Assembly: GCA_036403235.1 (NCBI GenBank)
Contig: DASWRI010000066.1
Coordinates: 1 to 64,000, forward strand
Length of the DNA: 64,000 nucleotides
Origin: JBGTFE01 sp036403235
Lineage (GTDB): Bacteria > Acidobacteriota > Blastocatellia > Pyrinomonadales > Pyrinomonadaceae
Direction of reading: 5' to 3'
Position 1 is the stretch's first letter; every line of letters starts with the position of its first letter. Made by a program: the position numbers and the translations under genes. This document shows positions 26,029 through 34,203 of this stretch, piece after piece. The notes beneath the pieces were generated by a model that made no database searches, was not told where the DNA came from, and saw nothing but the letters and a program-made list of their open reading frames with translations.

Positions 26029-27132
26029 CTACTTTTTGGTTTCGGGCTTTTCGGTTTTGGCAAAATAGCCTTTGCGGTGCGTGAGCATAACTTTCTGTTT
26101 TTGCAGCTCGGCGTTTGTCAGTTGAATGTCGATGGTGCGGAAAGAGCCGTCGCGCTTTTGGTTGGTCGGCGCGTAGGCAATCAGATACTGCGAGCGCATT
26201 TCGATTTGAATCTGGACGAAAGCCTTGCGCAGCTCGGCTTCGTCTTTCGGGAAAAACGCGCGGCCGCCGGTTCGCTCGGAGATTTTTGTGAGCGAGGCTT
26301 TATCGACGCCGCCGTAAAAATCGTCGCCGATGCCGACCGAGTAAATCACGGCTTCGGATTTCAAAGCCGCCTGAACCGCCTCCTCCAATTTTTTCTGTCC
26401 GAAAGTATTGACGCCGTCGGTTAAAAGAACAATCGCGCGACGCGTTTTCTCGGGCGCGGGGCCTAAAATTTCGTCCGACGTTATCCAGATGGCGTCCCAG
26501 ATGGCGGTCGACCCTTGAGTCGCCTGATTTTTGCCGGAAATCGGCGGTGTTCCGACGATGACGCCGCCGCCGATATAGCCCGACGGCGGGACGAATTCGA
26601 CGCGTTCGACGGCGCGGCGCAGGCGCGTCAGATTATTGGTCATTCCCTGTTCGAGCGTCGCTTCGCCGGTAAAGGAAACAATCGCCACCTCGTCTTTTTC
26701 GGCGCGAACGACCGAATCGACAAACGAGATGGCCGCCGATTTTTCTTCGGGCAAAGTGCGCTCCTGCGACTGGCTCGTGTCAATCAAAATCGCGAGACTT
26801 ATCGGCAAATCGACCTGACGCTGAAAAGCGACGATTTCCTGCTCCTGACCGTTTTCAAAAAGACGCACGTCTTCCTGTTTCAAATCGGTCAAAAGCCGCC
26901 GGTTTTTATCCTGAGCGGAAAATAGAACGTTGACGACTTCGGTGTCGATTTTGAGCGGTTCGTCGTCTTCTTCAGCTGCTTCGGGAGTCGGAGTAACGGT
27001 CGGTTTTGTCGTTGCCGGATATACCGGCGCATATACTTTCTCCTGGGCGAGCGACGCAGCCGAATGAAAAAACGAAACACCGACGACAAGCGCCAAAACC
27101 GTTAAAATTACAACCTTACTTTTCCAACTCAT
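26029..27132 (-). CDS. Secreted VWA-domain protein (acidobacterial type)
   Basis: The 367-residue protein has a signal peptide (KVVILTVLALVVGVSFFHSAAS) and a Pro/Thr-rich linker. An N-terminal beta domain (about 58-105: VNVLFSAQDKNRRLLTDLK, QEDVRLFENGQEQEI) precedes a von Willebrand A domain with a complete MIDAS start, LIDTSQS (about 117-123), and TDGVNTFGQKK near 238. The C-terminus (SQYLIAYAPTNQKRDGSFR) is the stretch conserved in Acidobacteria 'VWFA-related' proteins. Function is unknown; extracellular adhesion or scaffolding is inferred. It lies 18 bases downstream of a paralogue (27151-28131). Confidence 0.9.
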   Translation of the reverse strand: MSWKSKVVILTVLALVVGVSFFHSAASLAQEKVYAPVYPATTKPTVTPTPEAAEEDDEPLKIDTEVVNVLFSAQDKNRRLLTDLKQEDVRLFENGQEQEIVAFQRQVDLPISLAILIDTSQSQERTLPEEKSAAISFVDSVVRAEKDEVAIVSFTGEATLEQGMTNNLTRLRRAVERVEFVPPSGYIGGGVIVGTPPISGKNQATQGSTAIWDAIWITSDEILGPAPEKTRRAIVLLTDGVNTFGQKKLEEAVQAALKSEAVIYSVGIGDDFYGGVDKASLTKISERTGGRAFFPKDEAELRKAFVQIQIEMRSQYLIAYAPTNQKRDGSFRTIDIQLTNAELQKQKVMLTHRKGYFAKTEKPETKK

Positions 27133-27150
27133 TTATTTAACTCCAAAAAC

Positions 27151-28131
27151 TTACTTCAAGCTGTCTTTAATCGCGCGATAGCTTTTCTTCGAGCGAATCT
27201 GGTATTTGTCGGCTTTTTCCTTGTCGGTAAAACGAACTTCGATTTTTCGTTCCTTGCCGTCGTAACTCTGATTTGCCGGACGATAGGTGATGATATACTG
27301 CGAGCGAAGCTCCTCGCTGATTTTCTTAAACGCCTTTTCGAGTTCGAGCATATCGCCCGTAAAAAACGCTTCGCCGCCGGTTTCTTCGCACAGTTGCGTC
27401 AGGAATTTATCGCCTTTGTCCTTGACCGTTCCGGCATCGACGCCCGGAACCGAGCCTAAAAAACCTTCTTTGGTTGAGATAGCGAAAATCGTCGTTTCGG
27501 TTCGCTGGGCGATGTCAATCGCATCGCGCAAATCGGCGCGGCTGAACGTGTCGTCGCCGTCGGTGATGATGACGATGACGCGGCGGCCGGGCGCGCTTCT
27601 CAATTTTTCGTCGGAAAACTGCCAGACGGCGTCGTAAAGCGCGGTCTGCGAGCCGGTCTTTTTGACTTTATCGACGGCGCGGTCGAGCAAATCCAGTTTG
27701 TCGGTGAAATCCTGCCACAAAGTTATTTCGTTATCGAAAGTCATAAAAGCGGCCTTGTCCTTGCGGAGACGCGTGACGGTGTAGATAAAATTCTTCGCCG
27801 CTTCTTTGGAAAAACCCATTTTGCCTTTGGTCGATTCCGATGTGTCCATCAAAACGCCGACGTAAACGGGCGGATTCGTTTTTTCGTCCGTAAAAAACGT
27901 CACTTCCTGCTGAACGCCGTCTTCCAGAACGATAAAATCGTTTTTCGTCATTCCCGAAATCAGACTTTTCTTTTGAGTGACCGTGATGGGCAGACGAACT
28001 TCGAAAGTTTTAACTGCGCCCTCATCGACGACGGGCGGAGTCGGGCGCGGCGTCGGCGTCTGCGCAAAGGCCGCCAAAGCGAATACAAAAACAATTGCTG
28101 TAAAATAAAAAAGACGAGCCAAATTTTTCAT
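27151..28131 (-). CDS. Secreted VWA-domain protein, paralogue of the 26029-27132 protein
   Basis: The 326-residue protein starts at the ATG at 28131, giving the signal peptide NLARLFYFTAIVFVFALAAF. A longer frame from 28203 would add 24 residues overlapping the repeat region, so it is rejected. Domains are a beta region (EVRLPITVTQKKSLISGMTK, NDFIVLEDGVQQEVTFF), a VWA domain with MIDAS MDTSES, and a C-terminus SQYIITYRPANQSYDGKERK matching its neighbour. The pair of paralogues 18 bases apart suggests tandem duplication and joint expression. Its divergent neighbour is the phosphomannomutase/phosphoglucomutase gene across a repeat-rich gap. Confidence 0.9.
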   Translation of the reverse strand: MKNLARLFYFTAIVFVFALAAFAQTPTPRPTPPVVDEGAVKTFEVRLPITVTQKKSLISGMTKNDFIVLEDGVQQEVTFFTDEKTNPPVYVGVLMDTSESTKGKMGFSKEAAKNFIYTVTRLRKDKAAFMTFDNEITLWQDFTDKLDLLDRAVDKVKKTGSQTALYDAVWQFSDEKLRSAPGRRVIVIITDGDDTFSRADLRDAIDIAQRTETTIFAISTKEGFLGSVPGVDAGTVKDKGDKFLTQLCEETGGEAFFTGDMLELEKAFKKISEELRSQYIITYRPANQSYDGKERKIEVRFTDKEKADKYQIRSKKSYRAIKDSLK

Positions 28132-28217
28132 AAGCGAATAAAAGAATTTAAGAACCTGACGCAAAATTCGATGCCGTGGAGCAGATGCGTGTTGCCCAGG
28201 CAAAGCAAGAGTATAAA

Positions 28218-28245
28218 GCGAAAAGCGAAAAGTGAAAAGCGAAAG
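28218..28245. repeat. Heptanucleotide tract, GCGAAAA type
   Basis: GCGAAAA, GCGAAAA, GTGAAAA and GCGAAAG. With the TTTTCAC/TTTTTAC tract at 28589-28623 it forms inverted arms flanking the 21-bp array. Confidence 0.8.
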
Positions 28246-28337
28246 TTATCAGTCTTTGAGCGGAAGCGACGCGCCCCGATACCCGAACGATTACGCCCGG
28301 AACGTCTCCTTTTAGATTCACCACCCAATCGTTGAGG

Positions 28338-28526
28338 TTCTGCGCCTCAAATTTGGGGCCTCGAACCTTAAATTTGAGGTCTCGAACCTTAAATTTGGAG
28401 TCTCAAACCTTAAATTTAAGGTCTGGAACCTTAAATTTGGGGTCTCTAACGTCAAACTTGGGGCTCGGAACGTCAAATTTGGGCGTTTTGACCTCAAATT
28501 TGAGGTTAGAAACCCCAAATTTGAGG
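28338..28526. repeat. 21-bp tandem array A (AAATTT core), nine units
   Basis: The AAATTT core recurs at exactly 21-base steps: 28349, 28370, 28391, 28412, 28433, 28454 (AAACTT), 28475, 28496 and 28517. The typical unit is TCTCGAACCTTAAATTTG plus three G/A bases. Flanks of the core are degenerate, the period is not. Some units are perfect palindromes (CCTCAAATTTGAGG). It lies between divergent genes, in the 28132-28634 gap. Confidence 0.95.
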
Positions 28527-28588
28527 TTTTTGAGCTGAAAATATCTTCCAAAAGAGTAAAGTAGAGATTCTACGCCCGGTCTTTCCGT

Positions 28589-28623
28589 TTTTCACTTTTG
28601 CCTTTTTACTTTTTACTTTTTAC
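28589..28623. repeat. Heptanucleotide tract, TTTTTAC type
   Basis: TTTTCAC, TTTTGCC, then TTTTTAC three times (28603-28623), ending 12 bases before the phosphomannomutase/phosphoglucomutase start codon. Confidence 0.85.
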
Positions 28624-28634
28624 TTTATTAATTT

Positions 28635-29984
28635 ATGAATCCGAATATTTTCAGAGAATACGACATTCGAGGCATCGTCGGGCGGGATTTGACCGGAGAG
28701 ACGGTCGCACGTCTGGCGCGCGCCGTCGGCACTTTTTTTAATCAAAACGGCGCAAAGCGCATCGCCATCGGTTTTGACGCGCGCGAAAGCTCGCCGGTTT
28801 TTGAACGCCTGCTCATCGAAGGCTTTAATGCCTGCGGGTGCGACGCGGTGCTCGTCGGACGTGTTCCGACGCCGGTTTTGTATCACACGGTTTTCACCAA
28901 AGATGTTGACGGCGGCGTGATGATTACCGGCTCGCACAATCCGCCCGACCACAACGGTTTTAAGATTTGTCTCGGCAAACAGACGCTTTTCGGCTCGCAG
29001 ATTCAGGAAATCAAAGAGATTGCCTTTTCGGGCGCATTTACGAGCGGCACGGGAATCAGCGAAAATCTGGAAGTTCTGGCCGATTACGAGCGTGACGTTT
29101 TGTCGCGCGTCGCTTTCGGCGCCAGAAAATTAAAAGCGGTCGTCGACAGCGGGAACGGGATGGGCGGCGTGACGGGCGTTCCAATTTATAAAAAACTCGG
29201 AGTCGAGCTCGTCGAGCTGTTCACCGAGCCGGATTCGAATTTCCCGAATCATCATCCTGACCCGACCGTCACCGAAAATTTGCAGGACACGATTCGTGCC
29301 GTCGCCGAATCGGGCGCGGATTTGGGCATCGCGTTTGACGGCGACGGCGATAGAATCGGCCTGACCGACGAAAACGGGCGCATCATCTGGGGCGACGAGC
29401 TGATGGTTTTGCTCTCGCGCGAAATCTTAAAGGAAAAGCCGAACGCGACGATTATCGCCGAAGTGAAATGCTCGCAAAATCTTTTCGACGACATCGCTGC
29501 GCGCGGCGGAAAACCGATTATGTGGAAAGCCGGGCATTCTCTGATAAAGGCGAAAATGAAGGAAACGGGCGCGGCGCTCGCGGGCGAGATGAGCGGTCAT
29601 ATCTTTTTCGCCGACCGTTTTTACGGTTTTGACGACGCCTGCTACGCGGGTGCCAGAGTTTTGGAAATCCTTTCGAAAACCGATAAAAAATTGTCCGAGC
29701 TGCTCGCCGATTTGCCCGAAACGTTTTCGACGCCCGAATTAAGAGTCGACTGCGCCGACGAGCGAAAATTCTCGGTCGTCGAGCGCATTGCCGAAGAATT
29801 TTCGAAAACAAACGAGGTCATCACGACGGACGGCGCGCGTATTCTTTTTGAAAACGGCTGGGGACTGGTGCGCGCTTCGAACACGCAGGCGATTTTGGTT
29901 TTGCGCTTTGAAGCCGATTCGGAAAAAAACTTGCGCGAAATTCGCGAAACGGTCGAAGGCCGCGTCAAAAATCTGATTGACTAA
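28635..29984 (+). CDS. Phosphomannomutase / phosphoglucomutase
   Basis: Alpha-D-phosphohexomutase of 449 residues, interconverting hexose 1- and 6-phosphates for sugar-nucleotide synthesis. Landmarks: FREYDIRGIVG at 6-16, the phosphoserine loop TGSHNPPDHNG (Ser100), the Mg-binding loop FDGDGDR (D235, D237, D239), a sugar-specificity loop GEMSGH near 317-322, and a C-terminal phosphate-binding RASNTQAILVLRFE near 415-428. The GEMSGH loop fits dual PMM/PGM activity (AlgC/ManB type), but the true substrate cannot be read from sequence. It has no Shine-Dalgarno; heptamer tracts abut the start. Confidence 0.94.
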   Translation: MNPNIFREYDIRGIVGRDLTGETVARLARAVGTFFNQNGAKRIAIGFDARESSPVFERLLIEGFNACGCDAVLVGRVPTPVLYHTVFTKDVDGGVMITGSHNPPDHNGFKICLGKQTLFGSQIQEIKEIAFSGAFTSGTGISENLEVLADYERDVLSRVAFGARKLKAVVDSGNGMGGVTGVPIYKKLGVELVELFTEPDSNFPNHHPDPTVTENLQDTIRAVAESGADLGIAFDGDGDRIGLTDENGRIIWGDELMVLLSREILKEKPNATIIAEVKCSQNLFDDIAARGGKPIMWKAGHSLIKAKMKETGAALAGEMSGHIFFADRFYGFDDACYAGARVLEILSKTDKKLSELLADLPETFSTPELRVDCADERKFSVVERIAEEFSKTNEVITTDGARILFENGWGLVRASNTQAILVLRFEADSEKNLREIRETVEGRVKNLID

Positions 29985-30006
29985 ATCCGAATTTACTGGC
30001 ATAAAT
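29977..30006 (+). promoter_or_regulatory. Possible promoter for the 30013-30145 RNA
   Basis: TTGACT (29977-29982) overlaps the stop codon of the preceding gene; an 18-base spacer leads to ATAAAT (30001-30006). A transcript would begin near 30013. Confidence 0.45.
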
Positions 30007-30012
30007 GTATTG

Positions 30013-30145
30013 GGAATAGGCATATGAAATTTACCTTCGACCGTATAAGCATTATTACCGAAAGGGACTTTGCTCCTTAGAGCCGAAGGTAAATACTCCT
30101 GTATGAGAAAGTCCCAAGTCTTAAACAAAAAGACTTGGGACTTTT
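30013..30145 (+). ncRNA. Candidate structured RNA with pseudoknot and terminator upstream of ileS
   Basis: Three helices can form. (A) ATTTACCTTCG (30029-30039) with CGAAGGTAAAT (30084-30094). (B) GGGACTTT (30064-30071), inside A, with AAAGTCCC (30108-30115), outside A; A plus B make a pseudoknot. (C) A terminator, AAGTCCCAAGTCTT (30109-30122) with AAGACTTGGGACTT (30130-30143) and TTTT. B and C compete for the same bases. Small hairpins GCTC-CTTA-GAGC and ATAC-TCCT-GTAT lie inside B. This is either a riboswitch/attenuator or a stand-alone small RNA. No known class is recognised, and no T-box sequence is present. Confidence 0.55.
30109..30145 (+). terminator. Intrinsic terminator, 14-bp perfect stem
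   Basis: Arms 30109-30122 and 30130-30143 with a seven-base loop and a T-run. It ends the transcript of the phosphomannomutase/phosphoglucomutase gene or of the RNA described at 30013-30145. Confidence 0.9.
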
Positions 30146-30148
30146 CGG

Positions 30149-30253
30149 TTTGCGATTTGCGATTTGCGATTTTTCCATCGATAAATGTTAAGATTTCATT
30201 TTTACGGCTCAGTATTAGTCTTCGCCTGCTGGCTACTAACTACTGACTACTGA
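30149..30253. repeat. Heptanucleotide tracts TTTGCGA x3 and CTACTGA type
   Basis: TTTGCGA three times (30149-30169) and, closer to ileS, CTACTAA, CTACTGA and CTACTGA (30233-30253). Confidence 0.85.
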
Positions 30254-30262
30254 CCACTTTTT

Positions 30263-33130
30263 ATGACTGAAGCTTTAGAACTAAAGAAAACCGTTAATTT
30301 ACCGAAAACCGATTTTGCGCAAAAGGCGAATTTAGCGCAGGCAGAGCCGGCGCGTTTGAAAAAATGGGGCGACACAGGGCTTTATCAAAAGATTCGCGAA
30401 GCGCGCCGCAATGCGGAAAAATTCGTTCTGCACGACGGGCCGCCGTATGCCAACGCCGACATTCACATCGGCACGGCGCTCAATAAAATCCTCAAGGATT
30501 TCGTCGTCAAATCACGCTCGATGATGGGTTTCGATTCGCCTTATGTGCCGGGCTACGATTGTCACGGCCTGCCGATTGAAACGCACGTCGAAAAAAAGCT
30601 CGCCGAAAAAGGCAAAAACAAAGCCGATTTGCCGGTCAACACTTTCCGCCGAATCTGCCGCCAGCACGCCGAACATGCGATGGACGGGCAGACGCGCGAT
30701 TTTTCGCGGCTCGGAATTCTCGGCGAATGGCAGACACCTTACCTGACGATGTCGAACGAATACGAATCGGAAACAGCGCGGCTTTTCGGGAAATTTCTGG
30801 AGCGCGGCTACGTTTACAAAGGCCTGCGCCCGGTTTACTGGTGCATTCACGACCAGACGGCGCTCGCCGAGGCGGAAGTCGAATACAAGGAACACACATC
30901 GCCTTCGATTTACGTCAAATTTCCGCTTTTGTCGGACGCCGGACAGCTCGACGCGGCGCTCGCCGGAAAAAACGTTTTTGTCGTCATCTGGACGACGACG
31001 CCGTGGACTCTGCCGGCGAATTTGGGAATCGCGGTTCATCCGGATTTTGATTATTCGGCGATTGAATCGGGCGGAGAAGTTTATATCGTCGCTTCGGAGC
31101 TGGCGAAATCCTTCGCCGAAACCTGCAATTTAAGCGATACGAAAGAGCTCGCGCGTTTCAAAGGCGCGAAGCTCGACCGTCTCGAAGCGCGCCACGCGTG
31201 GCTCGACCGCGTTTCGTTTTTGATGAACGGCGAGCACGTCACCCTCGGCGGCGAGGCCGACGCCGAAACCGAGCTCGACGTGCGTTTTGAAAACAAAACC
31301 GCGCAAAAGAGCGGTACGGGCTGCGTTCACACGGCGCCCGGACACGGCGCGGACGATTTTCATATCGGAAAACTTTACGGTCTGGAAATCTACTGCCCGG
31401 TCGATAACGCCGGAAATTTTACGCCGGACGTCGAATATTTCGGCGGCGAAAATATCGTCAAGGCAAATCCGCGCATCATCGAGCTTTTGCAAGAGCGCGG
31501 AATGCTGCTCCGCGCGGAAAATTACAATCATCGCTACCCGCACTGCTGGCGCTGCAAAAATCCGGTGATTTTTCGCGCGACGCCGCAGTGGTTTATCTCG
31601 ATGGACGCGGCCGCCAAAACCGGCGCGGGAAAATCGCTGCGCGAAAACGCTCTGCGCGAAATCGAAAACGTCAACTGGCATCCCGGCTGGGGCGAAGGCC
31701 GGATGACGAATATGGTCAAAGGCCGACCCGATTGGTGCGTTTCGCGCCAGCGCCTGTGGGGCGTGCCGATTCCGGTTTTCTACTGCGCGAAATGCGACGA
31801 AGCGATTGCCGAACCGGAAATCGTCAATCACGTCGCCGATATTTTTCTCAAAGAAACCGCCGACGCCTGGTATAACCGCGAGGCGAGCGAGCTTTTGCCC
31901 GCCGATTTCAAATGTCCGAAATGCGACGGCGCTGAATTTAATAAAGAAACCGACATTCTCGACGTCTGGTTCGATTCCGGTTCGTCGTGCGTCGCCGTGT
32001 TGGAAACGCGCGCGAATTTGCGTTTTCCGGCGGAAGTTTATCTCGAGGGCGGCGACCAGTTTCGCGGCTGGTTTAATTCTTCTTTGATGTGCGGTCTGGC
32101 GGCGCACGACGGCGCGCCGTATAAAAATTTAATCACGCACGGCTGGGTCGTCGACGGCGACGGCAAACAGATGCACAAATCGACCGGCAACGCGATTTCG
32201 CCGAACGAGGTCGTCGGCAAATCCGGCGCGGAAGTTCTGCGCCTGTGGGCGGCGGCGGTCGATTACACCGAAGATATGCGCTGCTCGGACGAAATCCTTT
32301 CGCGCATCGTCGACGCTTACCGCAAATTCAGAAATACTTTGCGTTACGCGCTCGGCAACCTCGACGGGTTTAATCACGAAACCGATTCGGTGTCCGTTCG
32401 CGAAATGCTCGAAATCGACCGCTGGGCGCTGGCGAGCGTCGATAAAGCGATTGAAAAATGTCTGGAAGGCTACGAGAACTTTGATTTTCAGACGGTTTAT
32501 CAAACGCTCTACAGCCTTTGCACGGTGACGCTTTCGGCGCGCTATTTCGACATCATCAAAGATAGGCTTTATATTTTTGCGCCGAAATCGCTTGAAAGGC
32601 GTTCGGCACAGACGGCGCTTTACGAAATCACCGACAAATTGTGCCGTCTGATTGCGCCGATTTTGGCGTTTACGGCCGACGAAGCGTTTGAAAATCTGCC
32701 GAATCAAAAATTTGAATCGGTTCACCTGGCTGAATTTCCGAAAGTTTCGGGCGCTGATAATTCGCAACTTTTATCGGACTGGGAACGTATTTTCTCTATC
32801 CGCGACGATGTTTTGAAACGGCTTGAAGAAGCGCGCAATGCCAAAGAAATCGGCTCGTCTTTGGAAGCCAAGATAATTTTGCAGGCGGACAGCGAAACGA
32901 CGCGCTTTTTGCTTCCGTTTTACGAAGATTTGCGTTATATCTTTATCGTTTCGCAGGTCGAAGTTCACGAAGCGGCCGAGACGCGGGCGCAGATTCAAAA
33001 AGCCGACGGCGCAAAATGCGAGCGATGCTGGAATTACTCGGTGCGCGTCGGCGAATCGGAAAAATATCCGACCGTCTGCGAAAGATGCGTCGGCGCGCTG
33101 ACGCAGATTGAAAAATCGGCGGCGGCTTAA
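30263..33130 (+). CDS. ileS: Isoleucyl-tRNA synthetase
   Basis: Class I aminoacyl-tRNA synthetase that charges tRNA-Ile; cytosolic. The 955 residues match bacterial-type IleRS. The HIGH motif reads HIGT at 68-71; the KMSKS motif reads MHKST (about 637-641, context KQMHKSTGNAIS); the CP1 editing domain lies between, with WTTTPWTLPANLGI near 248-261. A C-terminal zinc-ribbon is intact: CERCWNYS and VCERC near 919-942. Upstream lie two heptamer tracts and the RNA described at 30013-30145. No Shine-Dalgarno is visible before the ATG. Confidence 0.98.
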   Translation: MTEALELKKTVNLPKTDFAQKANLAQAEPARLKKWGDTGLYQKIREARRNAEKFVLHDGPPYANADIHIGTALNKILKDFVVKSRSMMGFDSPYVPGYDCHGLPIETHVEKKLAEKGKNKADLPVNTFRRICRQHAEHAMDGQTRDFSRLGILGEWQTPYLTMSNEYESETARLFGKFLERGYVYKGLRPVYWCIHDQTALAEAEVEYKEHTSPSIYVKFPLLSDAGQLDAALAGKNVFVVIWTTTPWTLPANLGIAVHPDFDYSAIESGGEVYIVASELAKSFAETCNLSDTKELARFKGAKLDRLEARHAWLDRVSFLMNGEHVTLGGEADAETELDVRFENKTAQKSGTGCVHTAPGHGADDFHIGKLYGLEIYCPVDNAGNFTPDVEYFGGENIVKANPRIIELLQERGMLLRAENYNHRYPHCWRCKNPVIFRATPQWFISMDAAAKTGAGKSLRENALREIENVNWHPGWGEGRMTNMVKGRPDWCVSRQRLWGVPIPVFYCAKCDEAIAEPEIVNHVADIFLKETADAWYNREASELLPADFKCPKCDGAEFNKETDILDVWFDSGSSCVAVLETRANLRFPAEVYLEGGDQFRGWFNSSLMCGLAAHDGAPYKNLITHGWVVDGDGKQMHKSTGNAISPNEVVGKSGAEVLRLWAAAVDYTEDMRCSDEILSRIVDAYRKFRNTLRYALGNLDGFNHETDSVSVREMLEIDRWALASVDKAIEKCLEGYENFDFQTVYQTLYSLCTVTLSARYFDIIKDRLYIFAPKSLERRSAQTALYEITDKLCRLIAPILAFTADEAFENLPNQKFESVHLAEFPKVSGADNSQLLSDWERIFSIRDDVLKRLEEARNAKEIGSSLEAKIILQADSETTRFLLPFYEDLRYIFIVSQVEVHEAAETRAQIQKADGAKCERCWNYSVRVGESEKYPTVCERCVGALTQIEKSAAA

Positions 33131-33197
33131 TCAGGAACGAACGCGGAGTCAACGAAGCCGGCTTTGTTTATTTCGCGTTCAATTCATACATAAAGTT

Positions 33198-33632
33198 ATG
33201 TTAAAAAAATCATTGTTCGCGGCATTCATCGTTCTCGCTTTCGTTTCTTTTTCCCTCGCTCAAAAGGTTTACACGCCCGCCAAAGATTCGGCGGAAAGAA
33301 AAGCTATTCTCGGCGCTTTGCGCGTGCCGGTCGAAAAGGAATTGAAACAGAAAGTTCAATTTTCAGTCGATAATTTCAACGTTCAGAGCAACTGGGCGTT
33401 CGTTGGCGGCGCTCCGCAAAATATGTCGGGCGGCGCGCCGAATTTTAAGGGCACCGATTATCAAAAAAGAATCGACGTCGATGCTTTTGATAACAACATT
33501 TTCGCGCTTTTGAAAAAAACCGGCGGCAGATGGAAAGTCGTAACGTATATGATTGGCTGCACGGACGTTTGTTACTTAAACTGGACAAAAGATTATAAAG
33601 CGCCGAAGAAAATATTTCCCGGCGCTGAATAA
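33198..33632 (+). CDS. Small secreted protein, unknown function
   Basis: The 144-residue protein has a signal peptide (KKSLFAAFIVLAFVSFSLAQ). The mature part, KDSAERKAILGALRVPVEKE near 28-47 and KKTGGRWKVVTYMIGCTDVC near 105-124, resembles small secreted proteins of Acidobacteria and Proteobacteria with a helical N-terminal segment followed by a beta sheet. The two Cys (near 120 and 124) are close and could pair. I do not recognise a named family. I chose the ATG at 33198; an upstream frame from 33108 overlaps the end of ileS and lacks a signal. Confidence 0.75.
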   Translation: MLKKSLFAAFIVLAFVSFSLAQKVYTPAKDSAERKAILGALRVPVEKELKQKVQFSVDNFNVQSNWAFVGGAPQNMSGGAPNFKGTDYQKRIDVDAFDNNIFALLKKTGGRWKVVTYMIGCTDVCYLNWTKDYKAPKKIFPGAE

Positions 33633-33661
33633 TTCAAGAGAGAAAAGGCTTCGGCCTTTAC

Positions 33662-33670
33662 TGTTATAAT
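33662..33670 (+). promoter_or_regulatory. Extended -10 (TGTTATAAT), six bases before the lspA start
   Basis: TATAAT (33665-33670) with an upstream TG is followed by TTTGCT and then the GTG at 33677. The spacing puts the predicted transcript start on the start codon. Confidence 0.7.
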
Positions 33671-33676
33671 TTTGCT

Positions 33677-34195
33677 GTGAATAAAAAAGATATTTTGTGG
33701 AAACTCGCTTATCTCGCCGTCTCGGGCGCGGTTTTTTCGATTGACCGGCTGACGAAAGGCTGGGCGTTTAAGAATTTGCGCTCCGGCGACATTCGCGAAG
33801 CCATTCCGAATTTTCTAAACTTCTCCTACGCCGAAAATCCGGGTGTCGCTTTTAGTTTTTTCAACGACCACGGCCAGACCGGCCGCTGGGGACTTTCGGC
33901 CGTCGCCATCGTCGCCGCGATTCTGGTTTTATATTATTTCTGGCGCGTGCCGCGCACGGACGACCGAATCTTAGGCGGCCTCGCGCTGCTTCTGGCCGGA
34001 ATCGCCGGTAACGTCACCGACCGGTTGTGGTTCGGCTACGTCGTCGATTTTATCGACGTCCAGTTCGGCTCGTGGCATTACCCGACCTTTAACGTCGCCG
34101 ATACGGCAATCTGCATCGGCGCGGGACTGCTTATTTTAGATATACTTCTGAGTCGCAAAAAGAAGACGGAAACGGCAGAAGCCGAAAGCAAATAG
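33677..34195 (+). CDS. lspA: Lipoprotein signal peptidase (signal peptidase II)
   Basis: Aspartyl protease of the inner membrane that cleaves prolipoprotein signal peptides after Lgt acts. The 172 residues have four hydrophobic helices; catalytic Asp residues are in GNVTDRL (D115) and FNVADTAI (D142), and the NPGVAFSFF segment at 54-62 is conserved. It starts with GTG, and an extended -10 lies six bases upstream, so the mRNA is probably leaderless. lgt, the preceding enzyme of the pathway, lies two genes downstream on the same strand. Confidence 0.97.
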   Translation: MNKKDILWKLAYLAVSGAVFSIDRLTKGWAFKNLRSGDIREAIPNFLNFSYAENPGVAFSFFNDHGQTGRWGLSAVAIVAAILVLYYFWRVPRTDDRILGGLALLLAGIAGNVTDRLWFGYVVDFIDVQFGSWHYPTFNVADTAICIGAGLLILDILLSRKKKTETAEAESK

Positions 34196-34203
34196 ATTTA
34201 CGG

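Noticed and set aside
28338..28526. CRISPR array
   Set aside because: No constant repeat with unique spacers; the 21-bp units are contiguous and degenerate, and there are no cas genes.
28318..28551. Long open frames across array A on both strands (repeating TPNLRFE-like heptapeptides)
   Set aside because: A 21-bp period is seven codons, so any stop-free unit gives an open frame automatically. There is no ribosome binding site and both strands are equally open.
30064..30115. Glycine riboswitch, suggested by GCCGAAGG
   Set aside because: The CTCTCAGG and AAAGGAC parts of the aptamer are missing and the gene context does not fit.
30013..30262. T-box leader for ileS
   Set aside because: No T-box sequence (AGGGTGGNACCGCG) and no specifier-loop arrangement could be found.
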